A stretch of 64,000 bases of DNA from Actinomadura syzygii (GCF_008085905.1 NZ_VSFF01000017.1:186001-250000); one strand, 5' to 3'; shown: positions 52,292 through 61,133, counted from the stretch's first letter. Notes: generated by a model not told the origin, from the sequence alone. Made by a program: numbers and translations.

Positions 52292-53026
52292 ATGACAACA
52301 CAGATCGCACTCATCACCGGAGCGAACAAGGGGATCGGGTTCGAGACGGCCCGCGCGCTCGGCGGCCGGGGCATGACCGTCCTCGTCGGGGCCCGGTCCG
52401 CGGACCGCGGCGAGCGGGCCGCGGCCGCGCTCGCCGCCGAGGGGATCGACGCCCGGTTCGTCCAGGTGGACGTCACCGACGCCGCGTCCGTCGAGGCCGC
52501 CGCCAAGCGGATCGGCGACGAGCACGGACGGCTCGACGTCCTCGTCAACAACGCGGGGATCACGACGACGGACGCGGCGGGCTCGCCGCCGCCCAGCGCG
52601 GTCGCGCCGGAGCTCGTCCGGGCCGCGTTCGAGACGAACGTGCTCGGCGTCGTCGCGGTGACCAACGCCATGCTCCCGCTGCTGCGCCGCTCCCCCGCCG
52701 GGCGGATCGTCAACGTGTCCAGCGGCCTCGCCTCGCTGGGCTGGCTGACCGACCCGCACGACCCGCTCAACGGGCCGAACCTGCTGCCGTACAACACGTC
52801 CAAGACGGCGCTGAACGCGGTGACCGTCGCCTACGCCAGGGAGCTGGCGGGCACGCCGGTCAAGGTGAACGCGGTGGCCCCCGGGTACTGCGCCACCGAC
52901 ATGAACGGGCACGCCGGGCCCCGGACGGCCGCGCAGGGCGCGGCGGTGATCGCGGGCGTCGCGGCACAGGGGCCGGACGGCCCGTCCGGCGCGTACCTGG
53001 CCGAGGACGGCCCGCTGCCCTGGTGA
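52292..53026 (+). CDS. Short-chain dehydrogenase/reductase
   Basis: 244 residues. Cofactor motif ALITGANKGIGFETARALGG, LDVLVNNAGITTT, the catalytic Ser in RIVNVSSGLASLG and the Tyr-Lys in YNTSKTALNAVTVAYA are present, with an Arg-containing strand (LVGARSADRGE) favouring NADP(H). The substrate is unknown. ATG 52292. Divergent from the two MmyB-type regulators, which are likely to control it. Its stop lies in a 15-bp tandem repeat shared with the end of the P450 gene. Confidence 0.93.
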   Translation: MTTQIALITGANKGIGFETARALGGRGMTVLVGARSADRGERAAAALAAEGIDARFVQVDVTDAASVEAAAKRIGDEHGRLDVLVNNAGITTTDAAGSPPPSAVAPELVRAAFETNVLGVVAVTNAMLPLLRRSPAGRIVNVSSGLASLGWLTDPHDPLNGPNLLPYNTSKTALNAVTVAYARELAGTPVKVNAVAPGYCATDMNGHAGPRTAAQGAAVIAGVAAQGPDGPSGAYLAEDGPLPW

Positions 53027-53079
53027 ATCAGAACCGGGTGAATCGGAACCGGGTGAGTCAGGGCCGGGTGAGTCAGAGC
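53023..53079. repeat. 15-bp tandem repeat spanning the ends of SDR and P450 genes
   Basis: Four units of the type GTGAATCAGAACCGG start at 53023, 53038, 53053 and 53068 (the last partial) with few substitutions. The SDR stop lies in unit 1 and the convergent P450 stop in unit 4. Expansion of a terminal segment by slippage is likely. No hairpin terminator is present in this convergent gap. Confidence 0.85.
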
Positions 53080-54320
53080 GCGTAGGGCAGGCGCTTGATC
53101 CCGTTGATGAAGTTGGACTCCAGCCGCTCCGGCTCGCCGGACGCGCGGACGCCGGGCGTCCGGCGCAGCAACTCCCGGAACATCACGGTGATCTCGCGCC
53201 TGGCGAGGTGCGCGCCGAGGCAGAAGTGCGGCCCGGGCCCGCCGAACCCGACGTGCGGGTTCGGGTCGCGCAGGATGTCGAACCTCTCCGGGTCGGTGAA
53301 CACCGTCTCGTCGCGGTTGGCCGACCAGTAGTAGAGGACGAGCTTGTCGCCCTCCTTGACCTCGTGCCCGTTGAGCGTGGTGTCGCGGGTGGCGGTCCGC
53401 CGCATCCAGACCACCGGCGACACGTACCGGACGATCTCCTCGACGGCGCCGGGCATCCGGGCGTCGAAGTCCTCGGCGAGCAGCGCCCGCTGGTCGGGGT
53501 TGCGGGTGAAGAGGTCGAGGCCGTGCGCGATGGCGTTGCGGGTCGTCTCGTTCCCGGCGACGACGAGCAGGATGAAGAACGAGCCGAGCTCCTGGTCGGT
53601 CAGCGACTCGCCGTCGATGTTGGCGTTCACCAGCGCGGACGTGAGGTCGTCGGTCGGGTCGTCACGGCGCTTGCGGCCGAGCTCCTCGACCAGGCCCTTG
53701 AGGGTCTCGCCCGCGCCGAGCAGCGCCATCGCGAACTCCTCGGCGTTGTCGGACGGGACGAACTCCGCGTCGTTCCCCGCGAGGATCACGTTGGTGGCGT
53801 CGAGGACCGTCCGGTAGTGCTCCTCGGCGATGCCCATCATGTCGCAGATGATCTTCAGCGGGAGCCGGGCGGCGACGTCCGCGACGAAGTCGCCGGTGCC
53901 GCCGCCCGCCGCGACGCCCTCGACGATCTGCCCGGCGACCGCCTCCACCCGGTCCTCGAACCGCTGGATCATGCGCGGGGAGAAGGCCCGGGACACGATC
54001 CGGCGGATCTTGGCGTGCCGCGGGTCGTCCATGCTGATCATGGAGCCGAAGTACTCGTGCATGTCGCCGGGCATGTCCGGGATGCTGATCGCGCCCTTGC
54101 CGGAGCAGAAGTCCTGCGGCCGGCGGGACGCCTCGACCACGTCGTCGTACCTGGTCAGCGCGTAGTAGCCGGGGCCCTGCGGCATGATGACGATGTCGGG
54201 TTCCTCGAAGAGCACCAGTTCGGGGTGCCACCGGAGGGTCTTGAAGGCGTCGTGGCGGTCCTGGTGCGGCCGCCGCCAGAACTCCCAGTCCGTCAGGTTG
54301 ATGTCCTCGACCTTGGGCAC
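53073..54320 (-). CDS. Cytochrome P450 (CYP125/CYP142-like)
   Basis: 415 residues. The I-helix motif is LLVVAGNETTRNAIAHG, the K-helix EEIVRY gives ExxR, and the haem loop is FGGPGPHFCLGAHLARR. The ILRDPNPHVGFGG and LESNFINGIKRLP segments match the actinobacterial CYP125/142 group that oxidises sterol side chains (family resemblance, not proof). Electron partners are not in the window. GTG 54320. Convergent with the SDR gene. Confidence 0.93.
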   Translation of the reverse strand: MPKVEDINLTDWEFWRRPHQDRHDAFKTLRWHPELVLFEEPDIVIMPQGPGYYALTRYDDVVEASRRPQDFCSGKGAISIPDMPGDMHEYFGSMISMDDPRHAKIRRIVSRAFSPRMIQRFEDRVEAVAGQIVEGVAAGGGTGDFVADVAARLPLKIICDMMGIAEEHYRTVLDATNVILAGNDAEFVPSDNAEEFAMALLGAGETLKGLVEELGRKRRDDPTDDLTSALVNANIDGESLTDQELGSFFILLVVAGNETTRNAIAHGLDLFTRNPDQRALLAEDFDARMPGAVEEIVRYVSPVVWMRRTATRDTTLNGHEVKEGDKLVLYYWSANRDETVFTDPERFDILRDPNPHVGFGGPGPHFCLGAHLARREITVMFRELLRRTPGVRASGEPERLESNFINGIKRLPYAL

Positions 54321-54515
54321 CCGCCACCACCTCGTCGCTTCCGAACCCGATTCGGTTTACAGGAACTCTCTCAGAGTAAAGCGCAAGCGCACGCTTATCG
54401 GCGCGGTGACGCGCGTCACACTTCGTCTACGCCGGTCTCCGGGAGGGGTCGGTCCGAACGCCTTCGGCGCCGCGGGCGGTCCGGGTAGCGTGCGCGGCGA
54501 ACCGAGGGAGGCCAC

Positions 54516-55433
54516 ATGGACGACATGGACGAATTGGACGACATCGGCGCCATCGCCGCCGGATCCGTCGGCGCGGGCGGGCTCGACTTCGGCATTCTCA
54601 CGGCGGGTCCCGAGGACGGGCCGCTCGCGCTGCTCCTGCACGGCTTCCCCGACTCGGCGCACACCTGGCGGCACCTCATGCCGGAGCTGGCCGCCGCCGG
54701 ATACCGCGCGGTCGCCCCGTTCGCGCGCGGCTACGCGCCGACGTCCATCCCGGCGGACGGCGCCTACCAGGCCGGGGCCCTCGCCGCCGACGCCGTCGCC
54801 CTGCACGAGGCGCTCGGCGGCGGCCCGGACGCCGTGCTCGTCGGGCACGACTGGGGCGCCTTCGCCGCCTACGGCGCCGCGAACATCGCCCCCGAACGCT
54901 GGCGGCGGGCCGTCGCGCTGTCCGTCCCGCCGATCCCGGTGATGGCCGGGGTGTTCTTCGACTACGAGCAGCTCAAGCGGTCGTTCTACATCTTCGTCTT
55001 CCAGACGCGGTTCGCCGAGGCCGCCGTCGACCGGAGGTTCATCGAGAACCTGTGGCGTGACTGGTCGCCGCCCGGCGCGGGCGGGCACGCGGCGGACGTC
55101 GACCACGCCATGGCCTGCCTCGCCGCACCGGACAACGTCTCCGCCGCGATCGGCTACTACCGCGCGATGTTCGACCACTCGCGGCATTCCGAGCGGTACG
55201 CCGCCGAGCAGGAGGCGGTGTCGGCCAGGGGCGAGGTCCCCTTCCTCTACCTGCACGGCACCGAGGACGGCTGCCTCAGCGCGGACGTCATCGCGCCCGG
55301 CGGAGACCTCGGGCCCGTCCTCGCGGCGCTGCCGGACGGGTCGTACGCCGAACTCGTCCCCGGCGCGGGGCACTTCGTCCAGCTCGACCAGCCCGACCAG
55401 GTGAACGGGCGCGTCCTCGCCTGGTTGCGCTAG
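54516..55433 (+). CDS. Alpha/beta hydrolase, epoxide-hydrolase-like
   Basis: 305 residues. The oxyanion motif LLLHGFPDSAHTWRHLMPEL, the nucleophile elbow LVGHDWGAFAAYG (Asp nucleophile, as in epoxide hydrolases and dehalogenases), the acid region FLYLHGTEDG and the catalytic His in GAGHFVQLDQPDQV are visible. The Asp in GHDWG supports epoxide hydrolase or haloalkane dehalogenase chemistry rather than an esterase. ATG 54516 with GGGAGG upstream. Divergent from the P450 gene; its stop overlaps the convergent GMC gene by 4 nt. Confidence 0.9.
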   Translation: MDDMDELDDIGAIAAGSVGAGGLDFGILTAGPEDGPLALLLHGFPDSAHTWRHLMPELAAAGYRAVAPFARGYAPTSIPADGAYQAGALAADAVALHEALGGGPDAVLVGHDWGAFAAYGAANIAPERWRRAVALSVPPIPVMAGVFFDYEQLKRSFYIFVFQTRFAEAAVDRRFIENLWRDWSPPGAGGHAADVDHAMACLAAPDNVSAAIGYYRAMFDHSRHSERYAAEQEAVSARGEVPFLYLHGTEDGCLSADVIAPGGDLGPVLAALPDGSYAELVPGAGHFVQLDQPDQVNGRVLAWLR

Positions 55434-56992
55434 CCCGCGGCCCCGTCCTGCCTGATCAGGTCGGCGGCCTTCTCGCCGATCATGATGGCGGGCGCGTTGG
55501 TGTGCCCCCGGGTGATCCGCGGCAGGACGGAGGCGTCCGCGACGCGCAGCCCCGCCACGCCGCGGACGCGGAGGCCGGGGTCGACGACGGCGTCGCCGTC
55601 CGTCCCCATCCGGCAGGTCCCGGCGGGGTGGTAGAGCGTCTCGCTGGTCCGCCGGATGTATCCGGCGAGGGACGCGTCGCCGTCCGCGCCGGTGTAAGGG
55701 TCCATCGGCGGGCCGATGTACGGCTTCAGCGGCTCGGCCGCGAGCAGTTCCTCCGCCCGCCGGACGCCGTGCATCAGCACGCGGAGGTCGCGGTCGGACG
55801 TCAGGTAGGCCGGGTCGATGGACGGCGCGGCGGCCGGGGTGGCGGACGCGAGCGCGACGCGCCCCGACGACTCGGGCTGCAGCAGCACCACGCCGACCGT
55901 CACGCCGTGCTCGGTCGGCGGCGTCAGCCCGTGCCCGACGAACGGCGCGGGCGCGAACACGAGCTCCAGGTCGGGCGCGGGCAGCGCCGGATCGCTCTTG
56001 GTGAACACGACCGCCTCGCCCACGTTGGACGTGAACGGCCCGCGCCGCAGCAGCAGGTAGCGGGCCACGTTCGGCAGCGACTCCGCGCCCGCGAGGGTGA
56101 CCGCCCGCGGGCAGCGCCGGATGACGCCGACCGCGAGATGGTCCTGGAGGTGCCGTCCGACCGCCGGACGCTCCACGACCGGCTCGACGCCCACCTCGCG
56201 CAGGTGGTCGGGGTCGCCGACGCCGGACAGCATCAGCAGTTGCGGCGACCCGACCGCTCCCGCCGACAGCACGACCTCGCGCCGGGCCGTGACGCGCTCC
56301 CCGCCGTATTCGACGCCGGTCGCGCGGCCGTCCTCAATCAGGATCCGCGTCACCTGCGCGCCCGTGACCACGGTCAGGTTCGAGCGTCTGCGGGCCGGGC
56401 GCAGGTAGGCGTCCGCCGCGCTGCACCGCCGGCCGCGCCGCTGGCTGACCGGCGTCAGCGCGTACCCCTCGTTGGACGGCCCGTTGAGCTCCGGCAGCCG
56501 CGCCAGCCCGGACGCCGCGCACGCGGCGAGGAACGCGCGGGTCGCCTCGTTCGGGCTGCGCTGCTCGGAGATCGTCACGGGGCCGGACGTCCCGTACACG
56601 CCGCCGTCGTTGCTGCCGACCCGTCCCTCGGCGCGGCGGAAGTACGGCTCGACGTCGTCGTAGGCCCAGCCGGGGACGTCCCAGCCGTCGTAGTCGGCGG
56701 CGTGGCCGCGCACCCACATCATCGCGTTCATCGACGACGAGCCGCCGAGCATCTTGCCGCGCGGCCAGTACAGCCCGCGCCCGTCCAGCTCGGCCTGCCT
56801 GACGGTGGTGAAGTCCCAGTCGTACTCGGTCTTGAACAGCCTCGGGAACGCGGCCGGGACGTGGATCTCGCTCTTGTCGTCCGGGCCGCCCGCCTCCAGC
56901 AGGGCGACCGTGACGGACGCGTCCTCGGACAGCCGCGCGGCCAGGGCGCACCCCGCGGACCCGGCGCCGACGATGACGTAGTCGTGTTCCAT
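55430..56992 (-). CDS. GMC family FAD-dependent oxidoreductase
   Basis: 520 residues. The Rossmann motif YVIVGAGSAGCALAARLSE, the GMC signature PRGKMLGGSSSMNAMMWVRG, VVLSAGAVGSPQLLMLSGVG, and the active-site histidine segments ETLYHPAGTCRMGTD and RITRGHTNAPAIMIGEKAAD are present. Closest by pattern to choline dehydrogenase/alcohol dehydrogenase-like members. It oxidises an alcohol using FAD; the substrate is unknown. Tail-to-tail overlap with the hydrolase gene. Possibly part of the oxidation gene group at 48.9-57 kb. Confidence 0.93.
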   Translation of the reverse strand: MEHDYVIVGAGSAGCALAARLSEDASVTVALLEAGGPDDKSEIHVPAAFPRLFKTEYDWDFTTVRQAELDGRGLYWPRGKMLGGSSSMNAMMWVRGHAADYDGWDVPGWAYDDVEPYFRRAEGRVGSNDGGVYGTSGPVTISEQRSPNEATRAFLAACAASGLARLPELNGPSNEGYALTPVSQRRGRRCSAADAYLRPARRRSNLTVVTGAQVTRILIEDGRATGVEYGGERVTARREVVLSAGAVGSPQLLMLSGVGDPDHLREVGVEPVVERPAVGRHLQDHLAVGVIRRCPRAVTLAGAESLPNVARYLLLRRGPFTSNVGEAVVFTKSDPALPAPDLELVFAPAPFVGHGLTPPTEHGVTVGVVLLQPESSGRVALASATPAAAPSIDPAYLTSDRDLRVLMHGVRRAEELLAAEPLKPYIGPPMDPYTGADGDASLAGYIRRTSETLYHPAGTCRMGTDGDAVVDPGLRVRGVAGLRVADASVLPRITRGHTNAPAIMIGEKAADLIRQDGAAG

Positions 56993-57072
56993 GGGGGCTC
57001 CCGCGCTCCGCGGGCCGTGCCGGCGGCCCGTTCAGGACGGGCTTACCATCGGCGGGCCGCCGCGTCCATGCG

Positions 57073-58074
57073 TCATGCGCCGAAGAAAGGAGCCTCGCCG
57101 GGGGCGAGGTCCGGCCTTACGCGGACGAACCTGACCCCGTGCCGCCAGCGGCCGCGCTCCACGGCGGCGTCCGCGCTGAACTCGACGACGATCTCCGGCT
57201 CCGTCCGGACGTAGCGGATCGGCGGGTGCGCCCCGTACGGGCCGCCCGCGAACCCGGCGGGCAGCTCGGCGGGCCACGGATGGTCCTGGTCGGCGTGCCG
57301 CAGGACCTCCGCCAGCTCCACGCGGGCGGCGGGCGAGAGCGGCGTCGTCCGCGCGACGACGCGGAGCCTGCCGTCGGCGTCGTACCGGCCGAGGATCAGC
57401 GACTCGGGCGCCTGCCTGGTCCCGGTCACGCCGCCGACGATCGCCTCGGTGGTGGTCCGCCGCTTCACCTTCCGCCAGGCGCGGCGCCCCTCCCGGTAGG
57501 CGCCGCCCGCGTCCTTGACGACGAGGCCCTCGACGCCCTGCCCGGCCAGCGCGTCGAACCAGATCCGGGCCTCCTCGACGTCGGTGGTCTGCGGCGTCGC
57601 GACGACCCGCGCGTCCGCCGGGGCGGCGCCGAGCAGCTCCGCCAGGACGGCGCGCCGCTCCCGCAGCGGGCGCGGGCGCAGGTCGGCGCCGTCCGACTCG
57701 AGGACGTCGAACACGACGTAGTGGCAGGGCTCGGTGCGGGCGAGGTCGCGGCGGCGGCGTCCCGCGACGTGGCGGCGCTGGAGCGCGGTGAAGTCGAGGC
57801 GGCCGTCCTCCCCCCAGCGGATGATCTCGCCGTCGACGACCGTCCCCGGCCGGAGCTGCTCGCCGACCGCCGTGACGATCTCCGGGAACGCCTCGTCGAG
57901 CCTGGTGCGGCGGCGCGACCACAGGTTCACCGCGCCCGAGTCGGTGACGATCGCGACCGTCCGGAAGCCGTCGAACTTCGGCTCGTACACGCAGCCGCCG
58001 GGGCACGACTGCGGCGGGGGGATCCGGTCGACCGTCGCCGCCAGCATCGGCTTCACCGGGGACGTGATGTGCAT
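57073..58074 (-). CDS. ATP-dependent DNA ligase (LigC-like)
   Basis: 333 residues. The adenylation Lys is in YEPKFDGFRT (motif I); further motifs are DGEIIRWGEDGRLDFTALQR (III), HYVVFDVLESDG, EGLVVKDAGGAYREG (IV) and WRKVKRRTTTEA (V). The C-terminal OB-fold follows to the end (RYVRTEPEIVVEF). No polymerase or Ku gene is adjacent, which favours a stand-alone LigC-type repair ligase over the LigD system. ATG 58074. The 104 bp upstream contain no ribosome-binding site of note. Confidence 0.92.
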   Translation of the reverse strand: MHITSPVKPMLAATVDRIPPPQSCPGGCVYEPKFDGFRTVAIVTDSGAVNLWSRRRTRLDEAFPEIVTAVGEQLRPGTVVDGEIIRWGEDGRLDFTALQRRHVAGRRRRDLARTEPCHYVVFDVLESDGADLRPRPLRERRAVLAELLGAAPADARVVATPQTTDVEEARIWFDALAGQGVEGLVVKDAGGAYREGRRAWRKVKRRTTTEAIVGGVTGTRQAPESLILGRYDADGRLRVVARTTPLSPAARVELAEVLRHADQDHPWPAELPAGFAGGPYGAHPPIRYVRTEPEIVVEFSADAAVERGRWRHGVRFVRVRPDLAPGEAPFFGA

Positions 58075-58178
58075 GGCGTCCCCCCCCGGGTCGGCGTCGT
58101 CGTCCCCCGCCTACCCCCGTCCACCTGCGACGATATCCGGGCGGGCGGAATGTTGACCCGGCGTTGGACGGCCCGAGG

Positions 58179-58748
58179 TCAGCCCAAGAACCGGCGGACC
58201 AGCACGGCGAGACGGCCGTCCCGGTGCTCGGGAGGCAGGCGTCCGGCGCGGGTGAGGGTGACGAGGCCGTGCAGGCCGCTCCAGAAGGTCTCGGTCAGGA
58301 GGCCCAAGTCGTCGTCGCCCGCGATCGGACGCAGCGCCTCGCGCAGTTCCCCGAAACCGGCGTGCAGTGCTCGGGGCGCCTCCGGGCTCGCGAACGGCAG
58401 GTCCACCGAGCGGGTGAACATCGCGTCGTAGAGGGCGGGACGGCGTTCGGCGAAGCCCGTGTAGGCGGCGGCCACAGCGCTGAGCTCTTGCGCGGGGCCG
58501 GCGGCGTCCCTCGCCTCTCGCAGCTCCGCGGCGAGGTCGGCGAAGCCCTCGACCGCGACGGCCGCCATGATCGCGTCCTTGCCCTTGAAGTGGCTGTACA
58601 GGACGGGCTGGCTGTACTCGATCTCGGCGGCGAGCCGCCGCGTGGTCACCGCGTCCCAGCCCTCGCTCTCGGCCAGCTCGCGGGCGGCCGTGACGATCAG
58701 CCGCTCCCGCTCGGCCCGCTCGCGCTCCCGGCGCGTCTGGATCGACAT
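58179..58748 (-). CDS. TetR family regulator of the DUF4267-cupin operon
   Basis: 189 residues. HTH: TRRLAAEIEYSQPVLYSHFK near residues 35-55, preceded by LIVTAARELAESEGWDAVTT. The C-terminal WHG-type domain includes AERRPALYDAMFTR and TETFWSGLHGLVTLTRAGRL. Two 13-bp CTAGCAnTGCTAG palindromes lie between its start and the divergent operon, so autorepression and control of the operon are likely. ATG 58748. Confidence 0.93.
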   Translation of the reverse strand: MSIQTRRERERAERERLIVTAARELAESEGWDAVTTRRLAAEIEYSQPVLYSHFKGKDAIMAAVAVEGFADLAAELREARDAAGPAQELSAVAAAYTGFAERRPALYDAMFTRSVDLPFASPEAPRALHAGFGELREALRPIAGDDDLGLLTETFWSGLHGLVTLTRAGRLPPEHRDGRLAVLVRRFLG

Positions 58749-58758
58749 GACCTGGATT

Positions 58759-58771
58759 CTAGCACTGCTAG
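58759..58771. promoter_or_regulatory. TetR operator 1 (13-bp palindrome)
   Basis: CTAGCACTGCTAG, palindromic around the central C, 10 bp from the TetR start. AT-richer than its surroundings. Confidence 0.8.
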
Positions 58772-58808
58772 CACTTCTGCCGTCGCTATGTTAGCGTCGT
58801 TCTTGTTC

Positions 58809-58821
58809 CTAGCAGTGCTAG
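58809..58821. promoter_or_regulatory. TetR operator 2 (13-bp palindrome)
   Basis: CTAGCAGTGCTAG, which differs from operator 1 only at the central base, 50 bp away centre to centre and 15 bp before the DUF4267 start. Overlapping -10-like elements (TATGTT on the plus strand, TAACAT on the minus strand) lie between the operators near 58786-58793. Confidence 0.8.
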
Positions 58822-58836
58822 CAAATGGAGATACCG

Positions 58837-59208
58837 ATGCTGACTCCCCTCGCCTATGGACTTGCCGTCGCGCTGACCTTGTTCGTCGCCTTCATCGGCG
58901 CGCGGTTCCTCGTCTCGCCCCGTGCGGCCGCCGCCGGGTACGGCGTGCCCGCCAAGGAGGACGGCGACGCCGCCTACCTGGAGATCAAGGGGCTGCGCGA
59001 CCTCGTCTTCGGCCTCCTCGGCCTCGCGCTCGCCGCCTTCGCGAGTGCCCACGCCCTCGGGTGGTACATGCTGGTCGTCGCGCTCGTGCCGGCCGGGGAC
59101 GCGCTGATCGTCCGGCGGCACGGCGGGACCTGGGCCGCCGCCCTCGGCATCCACGCCGCCACCGCCGTCGTCGTGCTGGCCAGCGCCGCCCTACTCTTCG
59201 CCGTCTAG
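58837..59208 (+). CDS. DUF4267 small membrane protein
   Basis: 123 residues with four hydrophobic segments: LAYGLAVALTLFVAFIGARF, LRDLVFGLLGLALAAFASAH, WYMLVVALVPAGDALIV and HAATAVVVLASAALLFAV. The GARFLVSPRAAAAGYGVP and EIKGLRDLVFGLL patterns are DUF4267. Function unknown. ATG 58837 is chosen for GGAG 6 nt upstream; ATG 58825 lies inside operator-proximal sequence. Co-oriented with the cupin gene 85 bp downstream. Confidence 0.88.
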   Translation: MLTPLAYGLAVALTLFVAFIGARFLVSPRAAAAGYGVPAKEDGDAAYLEIKGLRDLVFGLLGLALAAFASAHALGWYMLVVALVPAGDALIVRRHGGTWAAALGIHAATAVVVLASAALLFAV

Positions 59209-59293
59209 CCTCCGGACTGATCGTTCACGCCCGCCCTGTCCCCCCGCCCTGTCCGCCCGCACCCTGTTCATCCCGCATTGAGGAGTGACCGAC

Positions 59294-59788
59294 ATGTCAT
59301 TGATCGCGCCGGACTTCGACGAGTCCGTCATCGTGCGTTCCGCCGAGGCCGAGGTGATCGGGCGGTCGCCGACCACGATCCGGCTGCTCGCCGACAGCAG
59401 CGCGACCGGCGGGGCGCTGTCCACCCAGCGCGTCACGCTGGCGGACGGCGCCGACGGCGCCAAGCCGCACCGCCACGACGGCTCCGCCGAGCTGTTCTAC
59501 CTGCTGGACGGCGCGGCCCAACTGCTGTCCGGCGAGCAGGTCGTGACGGCGGAACGCGGCGACCTCGTCGTCGTCCCGCCCGGCCTGCCGCACGCCTTCG
59601 CCGCCGCGCCCGGCGAGGACGCCGACATCCTCATCGTCATCACGCCGGGCGTCGAGCGGTTCGAGTACTTCCGGCACCTGGAGCGCATCGCCTACGGCAA
59701 GGTCCCGCCGGAGAGCCTGCTCGACGTCCAGGAGCTGTACGACACCTACTTCCTCACCAGCGCGGCCTGGGACGCCGCCAGGCCCTGA
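59294..59788 (+). CDS. Cupin domain protein
   Basis: 164 residues, a single cupin: KPHRHDGSAELFYLLDGAAQ supplies two His and a Glu of motif 1, and GDLVVVPPGLPHAFAAAPG supplies the motif 2 His. The tail (FRHLERIAYGKVPPESLLDV) matches cupins of the quercetinase-like type. Metal-dependent; substrate unknown. ATG 59294 has AGGAG 8 nt upstream. Likely co-transcribed with DUF4267 and repressed by the divergent TetR protein. Confidence 0.88.
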   Translation: MSLIAPDFDESVIVRSAEAEVIGRSPTTIRLLADSSATGGALSTQRVTLADGADGAKPHRHDGSAELFYLLDGAAQLLSGEQVVTAERGDLVVVPPGLPHAFAAAPGEDADILIVITPGVERFEYFRHLERIAYGKVPPESLLDVQELYDTYFLTSAAWDAARP

Positions 59789-59802
59789 CCCCGAACACCG
59801 GA

Positions 59803-59841
59803 ACGGCGGGCCGTCCGGGGTGTTCCCGGTCGGCCCGCCGT
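59803..59841. terminator. Bidirectional hairpin terminator
   Basis: ACGGCGGGCC (59803-59812) and GGCCCGCCGT (59832-59841) form a perfect 10-bp stem around a 19-nt loop that can itself fold. It lies between the convergent cupin and tmsB genes. Confidence 0.7.
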
Positions 59842-59867
59842 CCTCGGTGTCGGGAGCGGTTCCGCCG

Positions 59868-61133
59868 TCACGAGCCCCAGTCGGGGCGCAGCGGCATGTG
59901 GCTCACACCGTCGTCGTCCAGCTTGACGCCGAGGGTCTGGTGCAGCTGGATCCAGTTCTGGTTGAAGCCGAGCACGCAGCCCGCCATGTAGACGCGCCAC
60001 ACGCGTGCGGTGCCCTCGCCGACCTCGGCGACGGCCTCGTCCCAGTGGTCTTCGAGGTTGTCGCACCAGCCGGTCAGCGTGCGGGCGTAGTGCTCGCGCA
60101 GGTTCTCCTGGTGCCGGATCTCGAAGCCCGCGTCGTTCATCTGCATCTGGACATAGCCGGGGCCTTCGAGCTCACCGTCCGGGAACACGTACCGGTTGAT
60201 GAACCCGTTCTCTTTGCGGGACGGCAGCGTGTTGTCGGGACGGGTGATGGTGTGGTTCAGCATCCGCCCGCCCTTCCGCAGCTTGCCGTGCAGGAACGAG
60301 AAATAGGCCGGCAGGTTCTTCTTGCCGATGTGCTCGGTCAGCCCGATGGAGCTGATGGCGTCGAAGCCCGTCTCGGCGACGTCCCGGTAGTCGAGGTGCC
60401 GCACCTCGGCCAGGTCGGACAGGCCGCGGTCGGCGATGGCCTTCTGCGCCCACTCGGCCTGCTGCTTGGACAGCGTGACCCCGAGGGCCTTGACCCCGTA
60501 CTCCTTCGCGGCGTGCATCACCATGCCGCCCCAGCCGCAGCCCACGTCCAGCAGCCGCATCCCCGGCTTCAGCGCGATCTTCCGCGCCACCAGGTCGTGC
60601 TTGTTGAACTGGGCCTCTTCCAGCGTCGCGTCCGCCCGCGGGTAACACGCGCACGTGTAGGCCATGGACGGGCCGAGAACCCACTCGTAGAAGGTGTTCG
60701 AGACGTCGTAGTGGTGCGAGATCGCTCGCGCGTCCCGCCTCTTGGAGTGCCGCAGCCACGACGGGATGCGGCTGAACGGCGCCTCCTGGGGCGGCGGGTC
60801 CAGCCGGCGGGTCGATGCGGCGCGCAGCAGGGGATCGCCCGCCACCGCGCCGATGATCCGCGCCTTGTCCACCCGCGTCACGTCGCTGAGCACCTGCTGC
60901 ATCGTCGTCAGCGCCCTGATCATGTCGCCGTGGACGTCGAGCATCCCGGTGACATAGGCGCGGGCGAGACCCAGCGCGCCCGGCGAGTGCAGCAGGTACG
61001 ACACCGCGTACGGCGAACGGACGTCCAGCCGGATGTCGGCGCCGGGCACCCCCGCGCGCGACCCGTCGTACGCCGTGAACTCCACTGGCGCCTCAGCCCC
61101 GGCGAGCTGCTCGAAGACCCTCGCCAGCGTCAT
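59868..61133 (-). CDS. tmsB: Fatty-acid methyltransferase of 10-methyl lipid synthesis (cyclopropane synthase family)
   Basis: 421 residues. SAM-binding motif LLDVGCGWGGMVMHAAKEYG, then GVTLSKQQAEWA, and the family segments SHHYDVSNTFYEWVLGPSM, YTCACYPRADATLEEAQ and SSIGLTEHIGKKN. Cyclopropane-synthase-fold enzymes transfer a methyl group to an unsaturated acyl chain; next to the FAD-dependent reductase this one is assigned to TmsB/BfaB, which forms 10-methylene stearate from oleoyl lipid. ATG 61133 has GGAGGG upstream. It is 76 bp downstream of tmsA. Confidence 0.88.
   Translation of the reverse strand: MTLARVFEQLAGAEAPVEFTAYDGSRAGVPGADIRLDVRSPYAVSYLLHSPGALGLARAYVTGMLDVHGDMIRALTTMQQVLSDVTRVDKARIIGAVAGDPLLRAASTRRLDPPPQEAPFSRIPSWLRHSKRRDARAISHHYDVSNTFYEWVLGPSMAYTCACYPRADATLEEAQFNKHDLVARKIALKPGMRLLDVGCGWGGMVMHAAKEYGVKALGVTLSKQQAEWAQKAIADRGLSDLAEVRHLDYRDVAETGFDAISSIGLTEHIGKKNLPAYFSFLHGKLRKGGRMLNHTITRPDNTLPSRKENGFINRYVFPDGELEGPGYVQMQMNDAGFEIRHQENLREHYARTLTGWCDNLEDHWDEAVAEVGEGTARVWRVYMAGCVLGFNQNWIQLHQTLGVKLDDDGVSHMPLRPDWGS

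Noticed and set aside
57073-58074. LigD/NHEJ system
   Set aside because: The ligase has no polymerase or phosphoesterase domain and no Ku gene is adjacent.
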